In this document: positions 28,863-39,710 of the stretch, piece after piece
Layout: every line of letters begins with the position of its first letter
Numbering within the stretch: the first letter of the stretch is position 1
Origin: Deltaproteobacteria bacterium
GTDB taxonomy: Bacteria; Bdellovibrionota_C; UBA2361; OMII01
NCBI GenBank assembly: GCA_947488865.1
Contig: CANLCB010000006.1
Coordinates: forward strand, 1 to 44,861
Direction: 5' to 3'
Length of the DNA: 44,861 nt
The notes under the pieces: generated by a model
Seen by the model: only the letters and a program-made list of their open reading frames with translations
The model's database searches: none
What the model was told of the DNA's origin: nothing
Made by a program: the position numbers and the translations under genes

Positions 28863-30233
28863 ATGCTTCAGTCGCTCACCAAACGACAGGTTCTAACCAT
28901 CCTCCTGGGTCTCATCGCCGGCTCTATCTGGTTTTTGTACAACCTATCCCTCCCCTCAATCTATCGGGGCGAAGGCTGCTGTGACGTTCAGCAATATTTC
29001 GCTTTATCTCAAGGAACACTTTCAAGCGTAGCGTCCCACTCATCCTTTCGAGTATTCGGATATCCGCTCATCCTTCACATCTACAACGCCTTGTTTAGCG
29101 ACCCGCAGCTTGCCGCGAGACTCATCGAACTGACTCAGCTTCTCGTCGCCTTCGCGAGCTCCGCGTTTCTTTTTTACGCGCTCCGATTCAGTGGGCTTCC
29201 GGTGCCATTCATAAGCCTAGCGCTTCTCTTAAGTCACCCAGGGCTCACGAGCGCGGCGTCCCTGCGAATCACAGACAGCCTCGCCACAAGCATTTTCTCA
29301 ATCGCCATCGGAGTGATGGCGATGCTCTTTAATGGCCATCAACGAACGCGGGCCCTGTTTTTCGCTCTTGGGATACTTCTAGGGATTCTACCGACGCTGC
29401 GCCCCTCTTTCGGACCACTCATTTTCACCACACTTCCACTTATCTTAATCGGGATGTTCCATAGGTCTCTCACACAGGCGCGCAATCCACTTTTCGCGCT
29501 CGGCAAAACATCCATTCTCGTAGGCATCTTTTGTCTCGGATTCCTCCCGCCGCTCGCCAAACTTGCCTTCAATTGCAAATCGGCAACCGGCAAATACGCT
29601 CTCATCGATCCCGCAACCTCCGCGCAACACGGCGCGGGCTCGATCACCTGGGGATTTCACTATATCCGCCTTTGGAGCGTTGTCTCAGAGCACGGGTTCA
29701 AAAACTTTAACGTCGTGCGGAACTCCACGTTCGATAACTGCAACGTAGAGCCGCCGCACCTGGCGCAAGGACTTCTCAAGTGTTACTCCGGACATTGGCG
29801 AGAAGTCCCGGAACAGATCCTTAACAAGACCATTAGCCTGTCGGATAACTACCATCTTAATTCTTACGCGAGCGAAATTACCCCCCAATGGGTCGTCTGG
29901 TACAACAGATTCTTTAACGCGATTACTTTTATAGGGCTATTCTCAGCGATTTATCTGCTAGCGCGCGGAACGATTCAACGCAGGTTTTTATCGACCGCCT
30001 TTACGATTCCAGCTCTTGTGTATGTGGCCATCCAGGTCAATATGCACATCGAAACGAGATATATGTTTCCCGTCACTCCTTTATTTTTCCTTCTTAGCTG
30101 CACATCGATCTCACTCATTCGCAAATCTCCCCCGATTTGGAGAACTCTCGGGGCCGTGTGCATCCTGGCCCTCGCCGCTCTGTTTTTTCAACGAATCACC
30201 ATGTGGGACAGCCTACCAATCGTAGCGATGTAG
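28863..30233 (+). CDS. Polytopic membrane protein, possibly an ArnT/PMT-like (GT-C) glycosyltransferase
   Basis: Many TM segments, extracytoplasmic-type loop GEGCCDVQQYFALSQG near the first TM, SFRVFGYPLILHIYNALF. AAGAGGAA before ATG 28863. Confidence 0.6.
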   Translation: MLQSLTKRQVLTILLGLIAGSIWFLYNLSLPSIYRGEGCCDVQQYFALSQGTLSSVASHSSFRVFGYPLILHIYNALFSDPQLAARLIELTQLLVAFASSAFLFYALRFSGLPVPFISLALLLSHPGLTSAASLRITDSLATSIFSIAIGVMAMLFNGHQRTRALFFALGILLGILPTLRPSFGPLIFTTLPLILIGMFHRSLTQARNPLFALGKTSILVGIFCLGFLPPLAKLAFNCKSATGKYALIDPATSAQHGAGSITWGFHYIRLWSVVSEHGFKNFNVVRNSTFDNCNVEPPHLAQGLLKCYSGHWREVPEQILNKTISLSDNYHLNSYASEITPQWVVWYNRFFNAITFIGLFSAIYLLARGTIQRRFLSTAFTIPALVYVAIQVNMHIETRYMFPVTPLFFLLSCTSISLIRKSPPIWRTLGAVCILALAALFFQRITMWDSLPIVAM

Positions 30234-30289
30234 AGCGTTCGATCTGTTAAAGGGCATCGAGTTTTTTAAGAAACGGTTTGCAGATTTTA

Positions 30290-31084
30290 TTACTCCGGCG
30301 AGGAATAGTCGCGAGCGTATACCCACATCAGTTCAGTTCGCAGCGAGTCCTTCCAGCAGCTCAGAGCATGCCCCTTACTCGGAATATCTTTGAGGCGCTC
30401 AACTACCTCCAATAGGATAGGACCAAACTGTGCCCGAACCCGCTCCCGCGCCCCTCCATCTGATACTACGCTCAATGAACAAGCGCTCACCGAGAGTTCC
30501 GCGAGCTTAATCAGGAAAGCCTCAGGGTCTCTCTTCAAGATCCCGACAAAATATTCTTTGTTAAATTGCCGCTCTATCTCCGCAAGACTCCGAGCGTCTC
30601 CCCGCATTTGAGCCGTAACAGCCATGTCGTGAAAATCTTGGGGAGTAAGCATCTCCACGATCTGCGCCACCCTCGCTCCAAACCGATCTCCAATTAACCG
30701 CAACGCCTCGCCCCGCATATTTCCGCTCGGCGAAAAGTCCCCTCCGAGCAACCGAAGAATACGATCGGGTTGATGCTCCACGGCCGCATGAAGGAGGGCG
30801 GCTTTGAGAATAGTAGGCTGGGCGAGACAAAACTTCTTCGCCGTTGTTATCGCTACCTCGAGCGGTTGATTGATAAATGGCTGACCGTCGAAGCGATCCG
30901 CTTGACGAAAATGGGCACAGAAGGATAGGTCTCGAGCCGCGAGAACATCCATCCCCTCAACATATCCAATCTTCGATTCTAGAATGATCTGGTCAAGCTC
31001 AGCGACAAGCTCTCGAGTACGCGCATACTGAGCTGAACAATTCACCAGCCGCGCTGTTTGTTGATGCGTGTCAAAGCCGACCAT
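30290..31084 (-). CDS. RelA/SpoT-type HD-domain-like protein with degenerate active-site residues
   Basis: FCAHFRQADRFDGQPFINQPLEVAI...ILKAALLHAAVEHQP...IGDRFGARVAQIVEMLTP...KRDPEAFLIKLAELS parallels SpoT-type HD (AHxGQxRKSGEPYIxHPLxVA...AALLHDVVEDT...FGxxVAxLVxGVT...KLAD). Confidence 0.65.
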   Translation of the reverse strand: MVGFDTHQQTARLVNCSAQYARTRELVAELDQIILESKIGYVEGMDVLAARDLSFCAHFRQADRFDGQPFINQPLEVAITTAKKFCLAQPTILKAALLHAAVEHQPDRILRLLGGDFSPSGNMRGEALRLIGDRFGARVAQIVEMLTPQDFHDMAVTAQMRGDARSLAEIERQFNKEYFVGILKRDPEAFLIKLAELSVSACSLSVVSDGGARERVRAQFGPILLEVVERLKDIPSKGHALSCWKDSLRTELMWVYARDYSSPE

Positions 31085-31312
31085 GAAGACCCTCCGTAGC
31101 GTTCTAGGACTATCTTCATGGTACTGAAATAATGGCGCCCAACAAAATGGAAATACGTCGCGGATAAAGAACCATCGACTCAGCTTTCACCAATCTTCGG
31201 AGGAAAAAGGTATCCTCTACAATGAGCCACCGCGAATCGCACGATTCTCCGTCGCCAAGCGACGTGCGAGACCGCCGTTTCCGGCGGCCCCGCGAGTAAG
31301 AACCTTGAGGTC

Positions 31313-33304
31313 TTACTTCTTAATCCAGGCGGAGATCTTCTCTTTTATCGCCTTGCCTGTGAAGCCAAACTTCTCGCATAGAACTTCGCCAGGAGCGGAA
31401 GCGCCGTAGTGATCGATTCCAATCGCGAGAACATCTCGAGCAAGGAGATTACTCCACCCGATCGTTGTTCCGGCCTCAACGACGACAGTCGGAACACCCT
31501 TAGGAAGCAACCCTTCTTTGAAGGACTCAGATTGCTGTTTATAGAGCTCAACGCATGGCATCGAGACGACTCGTGCTGGAGTACCTTCAGCCTCAAGCGC
31601 TGTAGCCGCCTCAACTGCCGCCCCAACCTCAGAACCTGTCGCCACAATCACGACCTTCGGTTGAGCAACCTCATTAAGAGCATACGCTCCCTTGAGAACG
31701 TCATCCGGGCTAAAGGACGCCGGACGGCTAAGTGCCGGCAAGTTCTGTCGGCTGAACAAGAGCGAGCTTGGTCCGTTCTTGCGATTAAGGGCAGCGTAGT
31801 AGCTCATAGCTACCTCAACGCCATCCGCAGGACGGAACACATACATGTTCGGAATAATGCGCAAGCTCATCGTGTGCTCGATAGGCTCGTGCGTTGGTCC
31901 ATCCTCTCCTACCCAGAAGCTATCATGGGTGAAGATGTACAGTGCTTGGAGGTGAGAGATCGCCCCTACACGCATCGCTGGACGCATGTAGTCAGAGAAC
32001 ACAAGGAAGGTCGCTGTGTAAGGGATCCATGCTTGGGTGTACGCCAACCCGTTAGCGGCCGAGCCCATGGCGTGCTCACGAACTCCGAATCGAAGGTTCA
32101 AACCCTTAAAGTTGTCAGGCTCAAGGTCGCCTCCCCCAGAAACAGCCGTTTTGGTTGAAGGGTCGAGATCTGCGGAGCCTCCAATGAAGGAAGGAACGAG
32201 CTTAGAGATAATCTGAATCGCCTTCCCTGAAAGGTTTCTGGTCGCGTCCTTCTTTGGCTCCTTAAAGGCCGCCAAAAGCTCATCCTTGAGCTTAGGATCA
32301 AGGGCTCGAGTAAGCTGAGCGTCGAGCTTCTTCGCAAGCTCTCCGTTCGCGCTGCGCCATGCGTTGTAAGAGGCGTTCCACTTAGACTGCTCCTGCACTT
32401 TCGTCTCAATGCTCGCGGCACAGAACGCCTTAACATCGTCTGGAACGAGGAACTGAGCTTCCTCTGGCCACCCGAGATTCTTCTTGGTCGCCTTGACCTC
32501 ATCAGCCCCGAGAGGCGCACCGTGCACATCGTGGGTATTCTTCTTGTTGGGACTTCCAAAGCCCAGGATGGTGCGACAGCAGATAAGACTTGGCTTATCC
32601 GTCTGAGCGGTGGCTTTATCGAGAGCGGCTGCGACAGCCTTCATGTCGTGACCATCAACGCTTTGAACGAACCAACCGTATGACTCGTACCGTTTCGCGA
32701 CATCCTCGGTGAAACAAACCTCCGTCTCGCCCGCGAGGGAGATCTTGTTATCGTCCCACAGGTACACGAGGTTACTAAGCTTCAAGTGACCAGCCAATGA
32801 GGCGGCCTCCGCGGCAACACCTTCCATGAGGTCACCGTCACTCACAAGCGTGAACACGCGATAGTTGAAGATGTCCGCGCCATACCGAGCGGCAAGCATC
32901 TTCCCAGAGAGCGCGAGACCGACACTGTTCGCGGCGCCTTGGCCAAGCGGCCCAGTGGTGCTTTCAACGCCCGGAGTCATCCCAAACTCTGGATGTCCTG
33001 GGGTAATGCTGTCCCACTGACGGAAGCTCTGAAGCTGAGACATCGGAAGGTCGTATCCAAAGAGGTGCAGCATCGAATACAACACCATGCACCCGTGCCC
33101 AGCGGAGAGAACGAATCGGTCACGGTTAATCCAAGTTGGATCTTTCGGATTGAACCGGAGGTAGTTCGCCCAAAGCACTGAGGTAAAATCCGCGGCGCCG
33201 AGTGGTAAGCCTGGGTGTCCGCTATTGGCCTTCTGAATCGAATCAATCGAGAGCGTTCGCACGGTGTTCGCGAGCTTCTGAAGGTTTGCAAGGTCAAGTG
33301 TCAT
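31313..33304 (-). CDS. tkt: Transketolase
   Basis: [118 protein letters not shown] ribosome-binding site. Confidence 0.97.
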   Translation of the reverse strand: MTLDLANLQKLANTVRTLSIDSIQKANSGHPGLPLGAADFTSVLWANYLRFNPKDPTWINRDRFVLSAGHGCMVLYSMLHLFGYDLPMSQLQSFRQWDSITPGHPEFGMTPGVESTTGPLGQGAANSVGLALSGKMLAARYGADIFNYRVFTLVSDGDLMEGVAAEAASLAGHLKLSNLVYLWDDNKISLAGETEVCFTEDVAKRYESYGWFVQSVDGHDMKAVAAALDKATAQTDKPSLICCRTILGFGSPNKKNTHDVHGAPLGADEVKATKKNLGWPEEAQFLVPDDVKAFCAASIETKVQEQSKWNASYNAWRSANGELAKKLDAQLTRALDPKLKDELLAAFKEPKKDATRNLSGKAIQIISKLVPSFIGGSADLDPSTKTAVSGGGDLEPDNFKGLNLRFGVREHAMGSAANGLAYTQAWIPYTATFLVFSDYMRPAMRVGAISHLQALYIFTHDSFWVGEDGPTHEPIEHTMSLRIIPNMYVFRPADGVEVAMSYYAALNRKNGPSSLLFSRQNLPALSRPASFSPDDVLKGAYALNEVAQPKVVIVATGSEVGAAVEAATALEAEGTPARVVSMPCVELYKQQSESFKEGLLPKGVPTVVVEAGTTIGWSNLLARDVLAIGIDHYGASAPGEVLCEKFGFTGKAIKEKISAWIKK

Positions 33305-33339
33305 TACATCTCCTACATCAATAAAAATTTAAGAACTGG

Positions 33340-33891
33340 TTATTTCCACTTAATAGAGCATCCGAGAGGATGAACGAATTGGGGCTCTGGAACTTGGCCC
33401 GCTAATACAGATTCAATCGCCTTCGAAAGATAGTCTCTCGTAACCTTTGCTGGGTCTCGAGGACTGTCATTAATGGTTCCGTGATACACAAGCGTCAGAG
33501 AAGAATCGAAGAGATAGAACTCAGGAGTACACGCCGCGTCGAACATCCTCGCGACCTGCTGCGACTCGTCGTACAGATACGGATAAGGGAGCGACATCGT
33601 CTGAGCCTTCTCCTTCATCTTGTCGTAACTGTCTTCGGGATATTTCCCAGCGTCGTTGCTGTTAATGACAACCGTCTTCAGACCTTCGGACTGAAACCGG
33701 TTCACTATCTCAATGAGCATCTCCTCACTCCCCTTTACATAAGGGCAATGATTACAACCGAAAGCCACTAAGAGCGCTTTCCCGTCTTTCAGGTATTCGG
33801 AACCAAGTCGGCAACCATCGACGTTCAAGAGCTCAAACGTGGGCAGCTTCGATCCGAGGGAAAATGTCGTGCTGAGAGATTCTCTCTCCAT
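33340..33891 (-). CDS. Thioredoxin-fold / redoxin-family protein
   Basis: LLVAFGCNHCPYVKGSEEMLIEIVNRFQ...TPEFYLFDSSLTLVYHGTINDSP...PLGCSIKWK. Confidence 0.87.
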   Translation of the reverse strand: MERESLSTTFSLGSKLPTFELLNVDGCRLGSEYLKDGKALLVAFGCNHCPYVKGSEEMLIEIVNRFQSEGLKTVVINSNDAGKYPEDSYDKMKEKAQTMSLPYPYLYDESQQVARMFDAACTPEFYLFDSSLTLVYHGTINDSPRDPAKVTRDYLSKAIESVLAGQVPEPQFVHPLGCSIKWK

Positions 33892-34022
33892 ACCTTCCTC
33901 TGTTCTTTGTTAGGCGAAAGCAACATCTCGCCCATTCCGCCTAATGGAGCACGGATACGGGGGTAAATGGTTAACATCCAAACGTTTTTTGTTCAACGTT
34001 TTTGTTAGGACTCTTCGCCCAA

Positions 34023-34865
34023 CTACTTCATCGAGGCGGCGTGACGCGAGTGCTTTTGCAGGAACGCCTTAACCTGCCCAGCAAACCACTCTGGATGCTC
34101 AATCATCGGTGCGTGACCACACTTTGGAATGGTCACAAGCTGCGAATTAGGTATGAGCTTATGGAACATCTCAGCAACTTCCATGGTAGTCACCTGATCG
34201 TCCTCACCCCAAAGAAGCAACGTAGGGCATTTAATCTGACCCAGGAGGTCTTTGAGGTTATCCTTCTTAGCGCTTCGTGCGGCGTGGATAAGATTGAGCA
34301 CTCGACCGCGATCCTCGAGAATCTTGACGATCTCTCCCACCGCTTCTTCTGTAATGAACTTCTCATTGAAGAACACCTTAGCCATGTGTTCTTCAACGAA
34401 CTCTCTTCCAGGCCGCACAGGGAGGCTATCTACAGAGTGCTCATACAGACCACTCGTAGCGGTCAAAATAAGGCAATCCACAAGCTCTGGGGCAGCGAAA
34501 TAAAGCCGGAGGGCGACGTGGCCTCCCAAAGAGTTTCCGCACAAGCTAACGGGAGCAAAGCCCCTATTGCGGACGAAATACTCAGTATAGAGCGCCAGAG
34601 ACTTCACTTTGACTTCCGAGCGGTGCGCCGTGAGAAGCGGAAAGCTTAGCGCTATCGGCTTTGAATAATCAGCCATGAGAGGCTGCACGGTATCCCAGTT
34701 GGAGAGAGCACCGAACAAACCGTGAAGAAGGACGAGCTCAGGACCCTTGGTCCCCATCTCAACCGTCTTGAAGGTTGGCTCTTGCTCGTTAACGACCCAC
34801 AACGGATCTGACGACCCCAACTTCGGTATCGACTCTTTGATAAATTTGAAGATGCCTTTTGCCAT
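34023..34865 (-). CDS. Alpha/beta-hydrolase
   Basis: LVLLHGLFGALSNWDTVQPLM; VSLCGNSLGGHVALRLYF (GNSLGG nucleophile elbow); PTLLLWGEDDQVTTMEVAEMFHKLIPNSQLVTIPKCGHAPMIEHPEWF. Confidence 0.92.
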   Translation of the reverse strand: MAKGIFKFIKESIPKLGSSDPLWVVNEQEPTFKTVEMGTKGPELVLLHGLFGALSNWDTVQPLMADYSKPIALSFPLLTAHRSEVKVKSLALYTEYFVRNRGFAPVSLCGNSLGGHVALRLYFAAPELVDCLILTATSGLYEHSVDSLPVRPGREFVEEHMAKVFFNEKFITEEAVGEIVKILEDRGRVLNLIHAARSAKKDNLKDLLGQIKCPTLLLWGEDDQVTTMEVAEMFHKLIPNSQLVTIPKCGHAPMIEHPEWFAGQVKAFLQKHSRHAASMK

Positions 34866-35151
34866 CTGGGCCTAACTAACCGAGAACATACATCTTGATA
34901 TTGCCTAGCTTTCTCGGATGGGCCGCCGATGGAACTCTTAAGCCACCAGACGAACACCCTACTTTAATCGTATCCGTTAAAACCACCTGATTCATAGTAT
35001 AGACACAGCGATCGTGTAAATACATTGAGAACTTAGGAACTTAGGAACTGAGATTTAAGTAGCGCTTTAACACAATCCTCACACCTGCCCCTTAGGGGTA
35101 CTTACGCCCGAAGATGCAGGCAACTAACTGGAACAACTAATTAAAATCTCC

Positions 35152-37080
35152 CTACACATCTACCTCAAGTCGGTGAGCGTTCTCCTGAATGAGGCGATAC
35201 CGATCCGAAGAATCTTTCCCCATTAAGCTCTCTAACATCGACTCAACCTCAGAGACCTCATCGATAGTTATCTGGAGCAGCTTCCTTGTCCGAGGGTTGA
35301 GGGTAGTTTCCCAGAGGGTATCTGGGTTCATCTCTCCAAGTCCTTTGAACCGGGTGATGTGAAGCTTGGAGCGATTCCCCCTCTCCTTCAGAACCTTCTC
35401 CTTCTCCTCGTCGGAGTACACCCACACATCCTCTTCCTTTGAGCCACTACCGAACTTCAAGCGGTACAATGGGGAAATGCCGATGTAGAGATGCCCCGCC
35501 TGAACAAGGGGCCGAAGAAATCGGAAGAAGAAGGCCATCAACAAGGCGGAAATGTGCATACCATCCGCGTCGGCATCAGTGAGGATAATGACCTTCGAGT
35601 AGCGAAGCTTATCAAGGCGAATATCCTTGCCGAGCCCACAGCCCAACGCTGAAACGAGGTCTATCAACTCTTTATTCTCGGATATCTTCTGATGCGTTGT
35701 CGCGACCGAGTTAAGAATCTTACCTCGAAGCGGCAACACAGCTTGGATAGCGCGATCACGTCCCTGCTTGGCGCTTCCACCCGCGGAATCTCCCTCTACG
35801 ATGAACAGCTCGGAATGGTCAGGCTTTGTTGACGAACAATCAGCAAGTTTACCTGGCAGGTTGAGGCGATGGCTTACGCCCACCTTGCGACTGACACTCG
35901 CGGACGCCGAACGAGCGGCGGCCCGAGCTTTCGCGGCCAGAGTGATACGCTCCACGAGCGCGTTTGCGACCGACGGCTTTGAGTTCAAAACGTTCTCGAA
36001 ACTCTTTACGAGAGCGTCGACAGGCGCCTCAATCTCAGGATTGTTGAGTCGGTCTTTGGTTTGACCTTGGAACTGAAGCTGGCTCACAGCCCCTGGAACA
36101 CTCACAGAGAGAACCGCGACAAGCCCTTCTCTGATATCGTCTCCCGTAATCTTCACTCCTTTAGGAAGAAGATTGTGGACAGAGATGTAATTACGAAGAG
36201 CCTTTGAAAGCCCGCTCTTAAAGCCTTCTTCGTGGGTTCCTCCACCCTTTGTGTGAATTCCGTTTACGTATGAGAACACACGCTCTTGGGTAGCCTCTGT
36301 CCAGCAGAAAGCCACTTCAATCTTTATGCCGTTCGCGCGGTCCAGGTCGAAACACTCCCCGCCAACCGGTGGCGTGTTATCGCCCTCAAGCATCGCCTTC
36401 AAGTACGACTTAATGCCGTCGGGATAGAAGAATGTTTTCTCGGTATCGTCTTTCTGATTCTTGAAGACGATCTTCAAACCCTTATAGAGGAAGGACTTCT
36501 CCTCGATAATTTTCTCGATGCGCTTTTCAGAGAACTCAACGGTCTTGAAAATCTCAGGGTCAGCCTTGAAGAAAATGCGAGTTCCCTTTTTTCTAGAGGC
36601 GCCGAGCTTCTTAATCGGCCCCTCGGTCTTTCCGCGAGAGAACGACTGCTTCCACTCAAAGCCATCACGGTACACTGTCGCCTCAAGCTTCTCAGAGAGA
36701 GCATTTACAACTGACGCTCCTACACCGTGCAATCCTCCGGCAGTGACGTAGTTATGATCGCTGAACTTACCTCCCGCGTGGAGAGTAGTAAGAATAATCT
36801 CAAGAGCGGGCTTCTTGAACTTTGGGTGAATATCAACTGGAATACCACGACCGTTATCCTCGATCGTAACACTCTCTCCATCCTTGTGCAGGGTCACGGT
36901 GATGGTGTCGGCGTGACCGTTCATCGCCTCATCGACTGAGTTATCAAGGATCTCTTTCACCAGGTGGTGAAGCCCGTGATTACCGTCGGTTCCCCCGATG
37001 TACATACCAGGACGCTTTCGAACAGGCTCAAGCCCCTCGAGCACCTCGATGTCTACCGCACTGTAAGTTCCCTTTGCCAT
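35152..37080 (-). CDS. parE: Type IIA DNA topoisomerase B subunit (ParE/GyrB-like)
   Basis: VLEGLEPVRKRPGMYIGGTDGNHGLHHLVKEILDNSVDEAMNGHAD; LFIVEGDSAGGSAKQGRDRAIQAVLPLRGKILNS; adjacent to the A subunit. Confidence 0.92.
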   Translation of the reverse strand: MAKGTYSAVDIEVLEGLEPVRKRPGMYIGGTDGNHGLHHLVKEILDNSVDEAMNGHADTITVTLHKDGESVTIEDNGRGIPVDIHPKFKKPALEIILTTLHAGGKFSDHNYVTAGGLHGVGASVVNALSEKLEATVYRDGFEWKQSFSRGKTEGPIKKLGASRKKGTRIFFKADPEIFKTVEFSEKRIEKIIEEKSFLYKGLKIVFKNQKDDTEKTFFYPDGIKSYLKAMLEGDNTPPVGGECFDLDRANGIKIEVAFCWTEATQERVFSYVNGIHTKGGGTHEEGFKSGLSKALRNYISVHNLLPKGVKITGDDIREGLVAVLSVSVPGAVSQLQFQGQTKDRLNNPEIEAPVDALVKSFENVLNSKPSVANALVERITLAAKARAAARSASASVSRKVGVSHRLNLPGKLADCSSTKPDHSELFIVEGDSAGGSAKQGRDRAIQAVLPLRGKILNSVATTHQKISENKELIDLVSALGCGLGKDIRLDKLRYSKVIILTDADADGMHISALLMAFFFRFLRPLVQAGHLYIGISPLYRLKFGSGSKEEDVWVYSDEEKEKVLKERGNRSKLHITRFKGLGEMNPDTLWETTLNPRTRKLLQITIDEVSEVESMLESLMGKDSSDRYRLIQENAHRLEVDV

Positions 37081-37123
37081 CTACGATTCTCCCGATTTGC
37101 GCGATGCCAGTTGATACTAAAAA

Positions 37124-39448
37124 TTATCCCTCGACGATCGATGCGCCCGTGATCTCGTCACGATTGTACACCTTCGTACCTCTGAGAGCTCGATGCCCTT
37201 TCGTCACCTCAGACAGAGGAACCTCTTTCGTCTTACCTGACTTGAGTTCAAGCATGAGCGTTCCTTTCATCTTCCCTGAAGTCACGCCACAACAAGCGAC
37301 AAGGGAGTCATCATCACGAACACCTATGAGACATACCCCCACAGCGGCGCTGTCACGAACTGGTATCTCCTTCTCAGGGATAGCCAGGGCCGCGCCATCT
37401 TGCGTTACAAACACCACGATTGGCGCTATCGGAGCCACAGAAGCCAAGAACTCGCCGTCTCGAAGCTTCATAATTCGACGCCCCGTTCGTTTGGTTTGAC
37501 CAAGGTCTGTCAGCGTGAGCCCGTAACCAGTTCCTTGCTGTCCTACGAGCACAAGGGTATCGCCATCTTTCAATCTCTGGTCTCGAACAGAGCCAACCGA
37601 AGCTCCACCGAGAGGAAGCTCCTGCTGCCCGCTTGGAGGGGCTGAAGACGATTGGCCTCCCGCGGAAATTCCGAAGGAGCTGACAATCCTTTCGCCGTCC
37701 TTGAACTTGAGAAGCTTCTGAATAGGAGTTCCGTATCCACTTGACGCTGGGAAATCCGAAACCTTCAGCACAAACATCGTGCCGTAGCTGGTCAAAATGG
37801 CCACAGAATCAAGGGTCGTAAGAGCGTGCGCTGACAGCAACGAATCCCCTTCGCGTAAACGCGTTGACGCGAGGTCGTTCGTGCGGCGAATTCGCTTGAT
37901 CCATCCGTCCGCGGTGATGATAGCGTGCACATCTTCTTGAACAACGTAAGCGGTCTCGTCGAATTCGATATCTACGTTGTCTTTGATCAACTTAGACTTG
38001 CGACGATCTCCATACTTCTCAGCGATCTGCTCCAGGTCGGCGCAAACCAACTCTTGAAGCGCTGTCTTACTCTTAAGAAGCTTCTCGATCTCTTTCACTC
38101 GCTTATCTTTCTCCGCGAGCTCTTTCTCAATGTCCTCGATGTTCGTCTTGGAGAGTTGGTAGATTCGCATATCTACCACGGCGAATGCCTGAGCCTCTGA
38201 GAGCTTGAATCGGCCGCGAAGCTTCTCCGCGGCGTCACTCCGCCCCTCGCTCTTACGAACTATCTTCAACGCCTCATCAAGCGCGTCATAGATGATCACC
38301 AATCCTTCGAGGATATGGATACGCTCCATGAGCTGCCGCTTTTCAAAGGAGAGTCTTTTCTCCGTTACGTCAACACGGAAGTCGAAGAAGTATTTGAGAC
38401 ACGCCTTAAGGGAGAGAAGCTCAGGACGAGTAGAACCTCCCTCTACTGGAACAAGTGCCGTGAGATTTACCGCGAAATTGGACTCGAGCGGCGTGTTCTT
38501 AAAGAGATACGCCATCGCCAACTCTGGATCAGCTCCAGCCGCGAGCTCGAGCACAACCCGAACCTCATCCGTCGACTCATCACGTACGTCAACAAGCTGC
38601 GGAACTTTGCGGTCAACGATGAGTCCCGCGATTCGCTCAACCAGCGTTGATTTATTTACAGCATACGGAATCGACGACACGACAATAACCTGCTTGCCGC
38701 GCGCCTGCTCCTCAAGGGACCACTCACCGCGCATTCGAACGGAACCGCGGCCGGTCTCGTACATCTCAACGAGCTCTTTTTGAGAGTTGAGGATATTACA
38801 ACCCGTCGGAAAGTCGGGGCCCTTAATAAGGCTCGTAAGCTTTGACGTTGTGAGCTCAGGATCTTTCGCCAACTCAATGATGGCTTTGATCGTATCTTTC
38901 AGATTGTGCGGTGGAATGCTGGTCGCCATACCCACAGCGATACCAGTGGCTCCGTTGATCAGGAGATTAGGCACGCGGCTCGGAAGAACAACCGGCTCTA
39001 CTACCGTAGCGTCAAAGTTGTCTCGAAACGCCACAGTCTCTTCGTTAATCTCACCGATAACCTCCAAGGCTAGGTCTCTGAGTTTCGCCTCGGTGTATCG
39101 ATACGCGGCGGCGTTATCGCCATCGAGGGAACCGAAGTTTCCTTGCCCATCGACGAGTGGGTATCGAAGGGAGAAATTTTGAGCCATTCGAACCATGGCT
39201 TCGTAGCACGCCACATCTCCGTGCGGATGGAATCGCGCGAGAACCTCTCCCACGACAGCCGCCGACTTACGGTGACTCGAAGAAGGTTTCAAGTTTAGGT
39301 TTTGAAGCATCGCGTAAAGAATTCGACGTTGAACGGGCTTGAGACCATCGCGAACATCAGGCAACGCTCGACCAGATACCACGCTAAGCGCGTAGGTAAG
39401 ATACCTATCCTTGGATTCTTGCTGAAGGCTTGTCTTAAAAGTTGCCAT
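37124..39448 (-). CDS. parC: Type IIA DNA topoisomerase A subunit (ParC-like)
   Basis: [84 protein letters not shown]. Confidence 0.93.
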   Translation of the reverse strand: MATFKTSLQQESKDRYLTYALSVVSGRALPDVRDGLKPVQRRILYAMLQNLNLKPSSSHRKSAAVVGEVLARFHPHGDVACYEAMVRMAQNFSLRYPLVDGQGNFGSLDGDNAAAYRYTEAKLRDLALEVIGEINEETVAFRDNFDATVVEPVVLPSRVPNLLINGATGIAVGMATSIPPHNLKDTIKAIIELAKDPELTTSKLTSLIKGPDFPTGCNILNSQKELVEMYETGRGSVRMRGEWSLEEQARGKQVIVVSSIPYAVNKSTLVERIAGLIVDRKVPQLVDVRDESTDEVRVVLELAAGADPELAMAYLFKNTPLESNFAVNLTALVPVEGGSTRPELLSLKACLKYFFDFRVDVTEKRLSFEKRQLMERIHILEGLVIIYDALDEALKIVRKSEGRSDAAEKLRGRFKLSEAQAFAVVDMRIYQLSKTNIEDIEKELAEKDKRVKEIEKLLKSKTALQELVCADLEQIAEKYGDRRKSKLIKDNVDIEFDETAYVVQEDVHAIITADGWIKRIRRTNDLASTRLREGDSLLSAHALTTLDSVAILTSYGTMFVLKVSDFPASSGYGTPIQKLLKFKDGERIVSSFGISAGGQSSSAPPSGQQELPLGGASVGSVRDQRLKDGDTLVLVGQQGTGYGLTLTDLGQTKRTGRRIMKLRDGEFLASVAPIAPIVVFVTQDGAALAIPEKEIPVRDSAAVGVCLIGVRDDDSLVACCGVTSGKMKGTLMLELKSGKTKEVPLSEVTKGHRALRGTKVYNRDEITGASIVEG

Positions 39449-39651
39449 AGAACTCCTAACTACGAGGCAATCAAAGAGCGAAACGGGGCATGCCTAACGG
39501 ACAACTCTGGAGCTGAGACGACTACTCCCGAGGGAAACTATTCCGGACCCGCAATAAAAACACTGATTTACTAGCACCTTGCTCACGAGGTGGAAACACC
39601 TTTAGTACCATGGTTTTCCCATAAATACGCCAATTTCGTCACCACCCCGAG

Positions 39652-39683
39652 CAAAAAAAAAGCGCCCCGGGTGGGGCGCTTTC
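39652..39683 (-). terminator. Strong Rho-independent terminator after the outer-membrane protein gene
   Basis: AGCGCCCC-gggt-GGGGCGCT perfect 8-bp stem; on the minus strand followed by a T run. Confidence 0.92.
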
Positions 39684-39710
39684 CGTTTTAATTCTAGATA
39701 CTTCCTAGAA

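Noticed and set aside
31409-32158. 249-aa plus-strand ORF antisense to transketolase
   Set aside because: Complementary frame of a strongly conserved gene; composition follows the codon structure of tkt and no domain is recognisable.
34002-34649. 215-aa plus-strand ORF antisense to the alpha/beta hydrolase
   Set aside because: Shadow ORF of a clear hydrolase; no independent coding signal.
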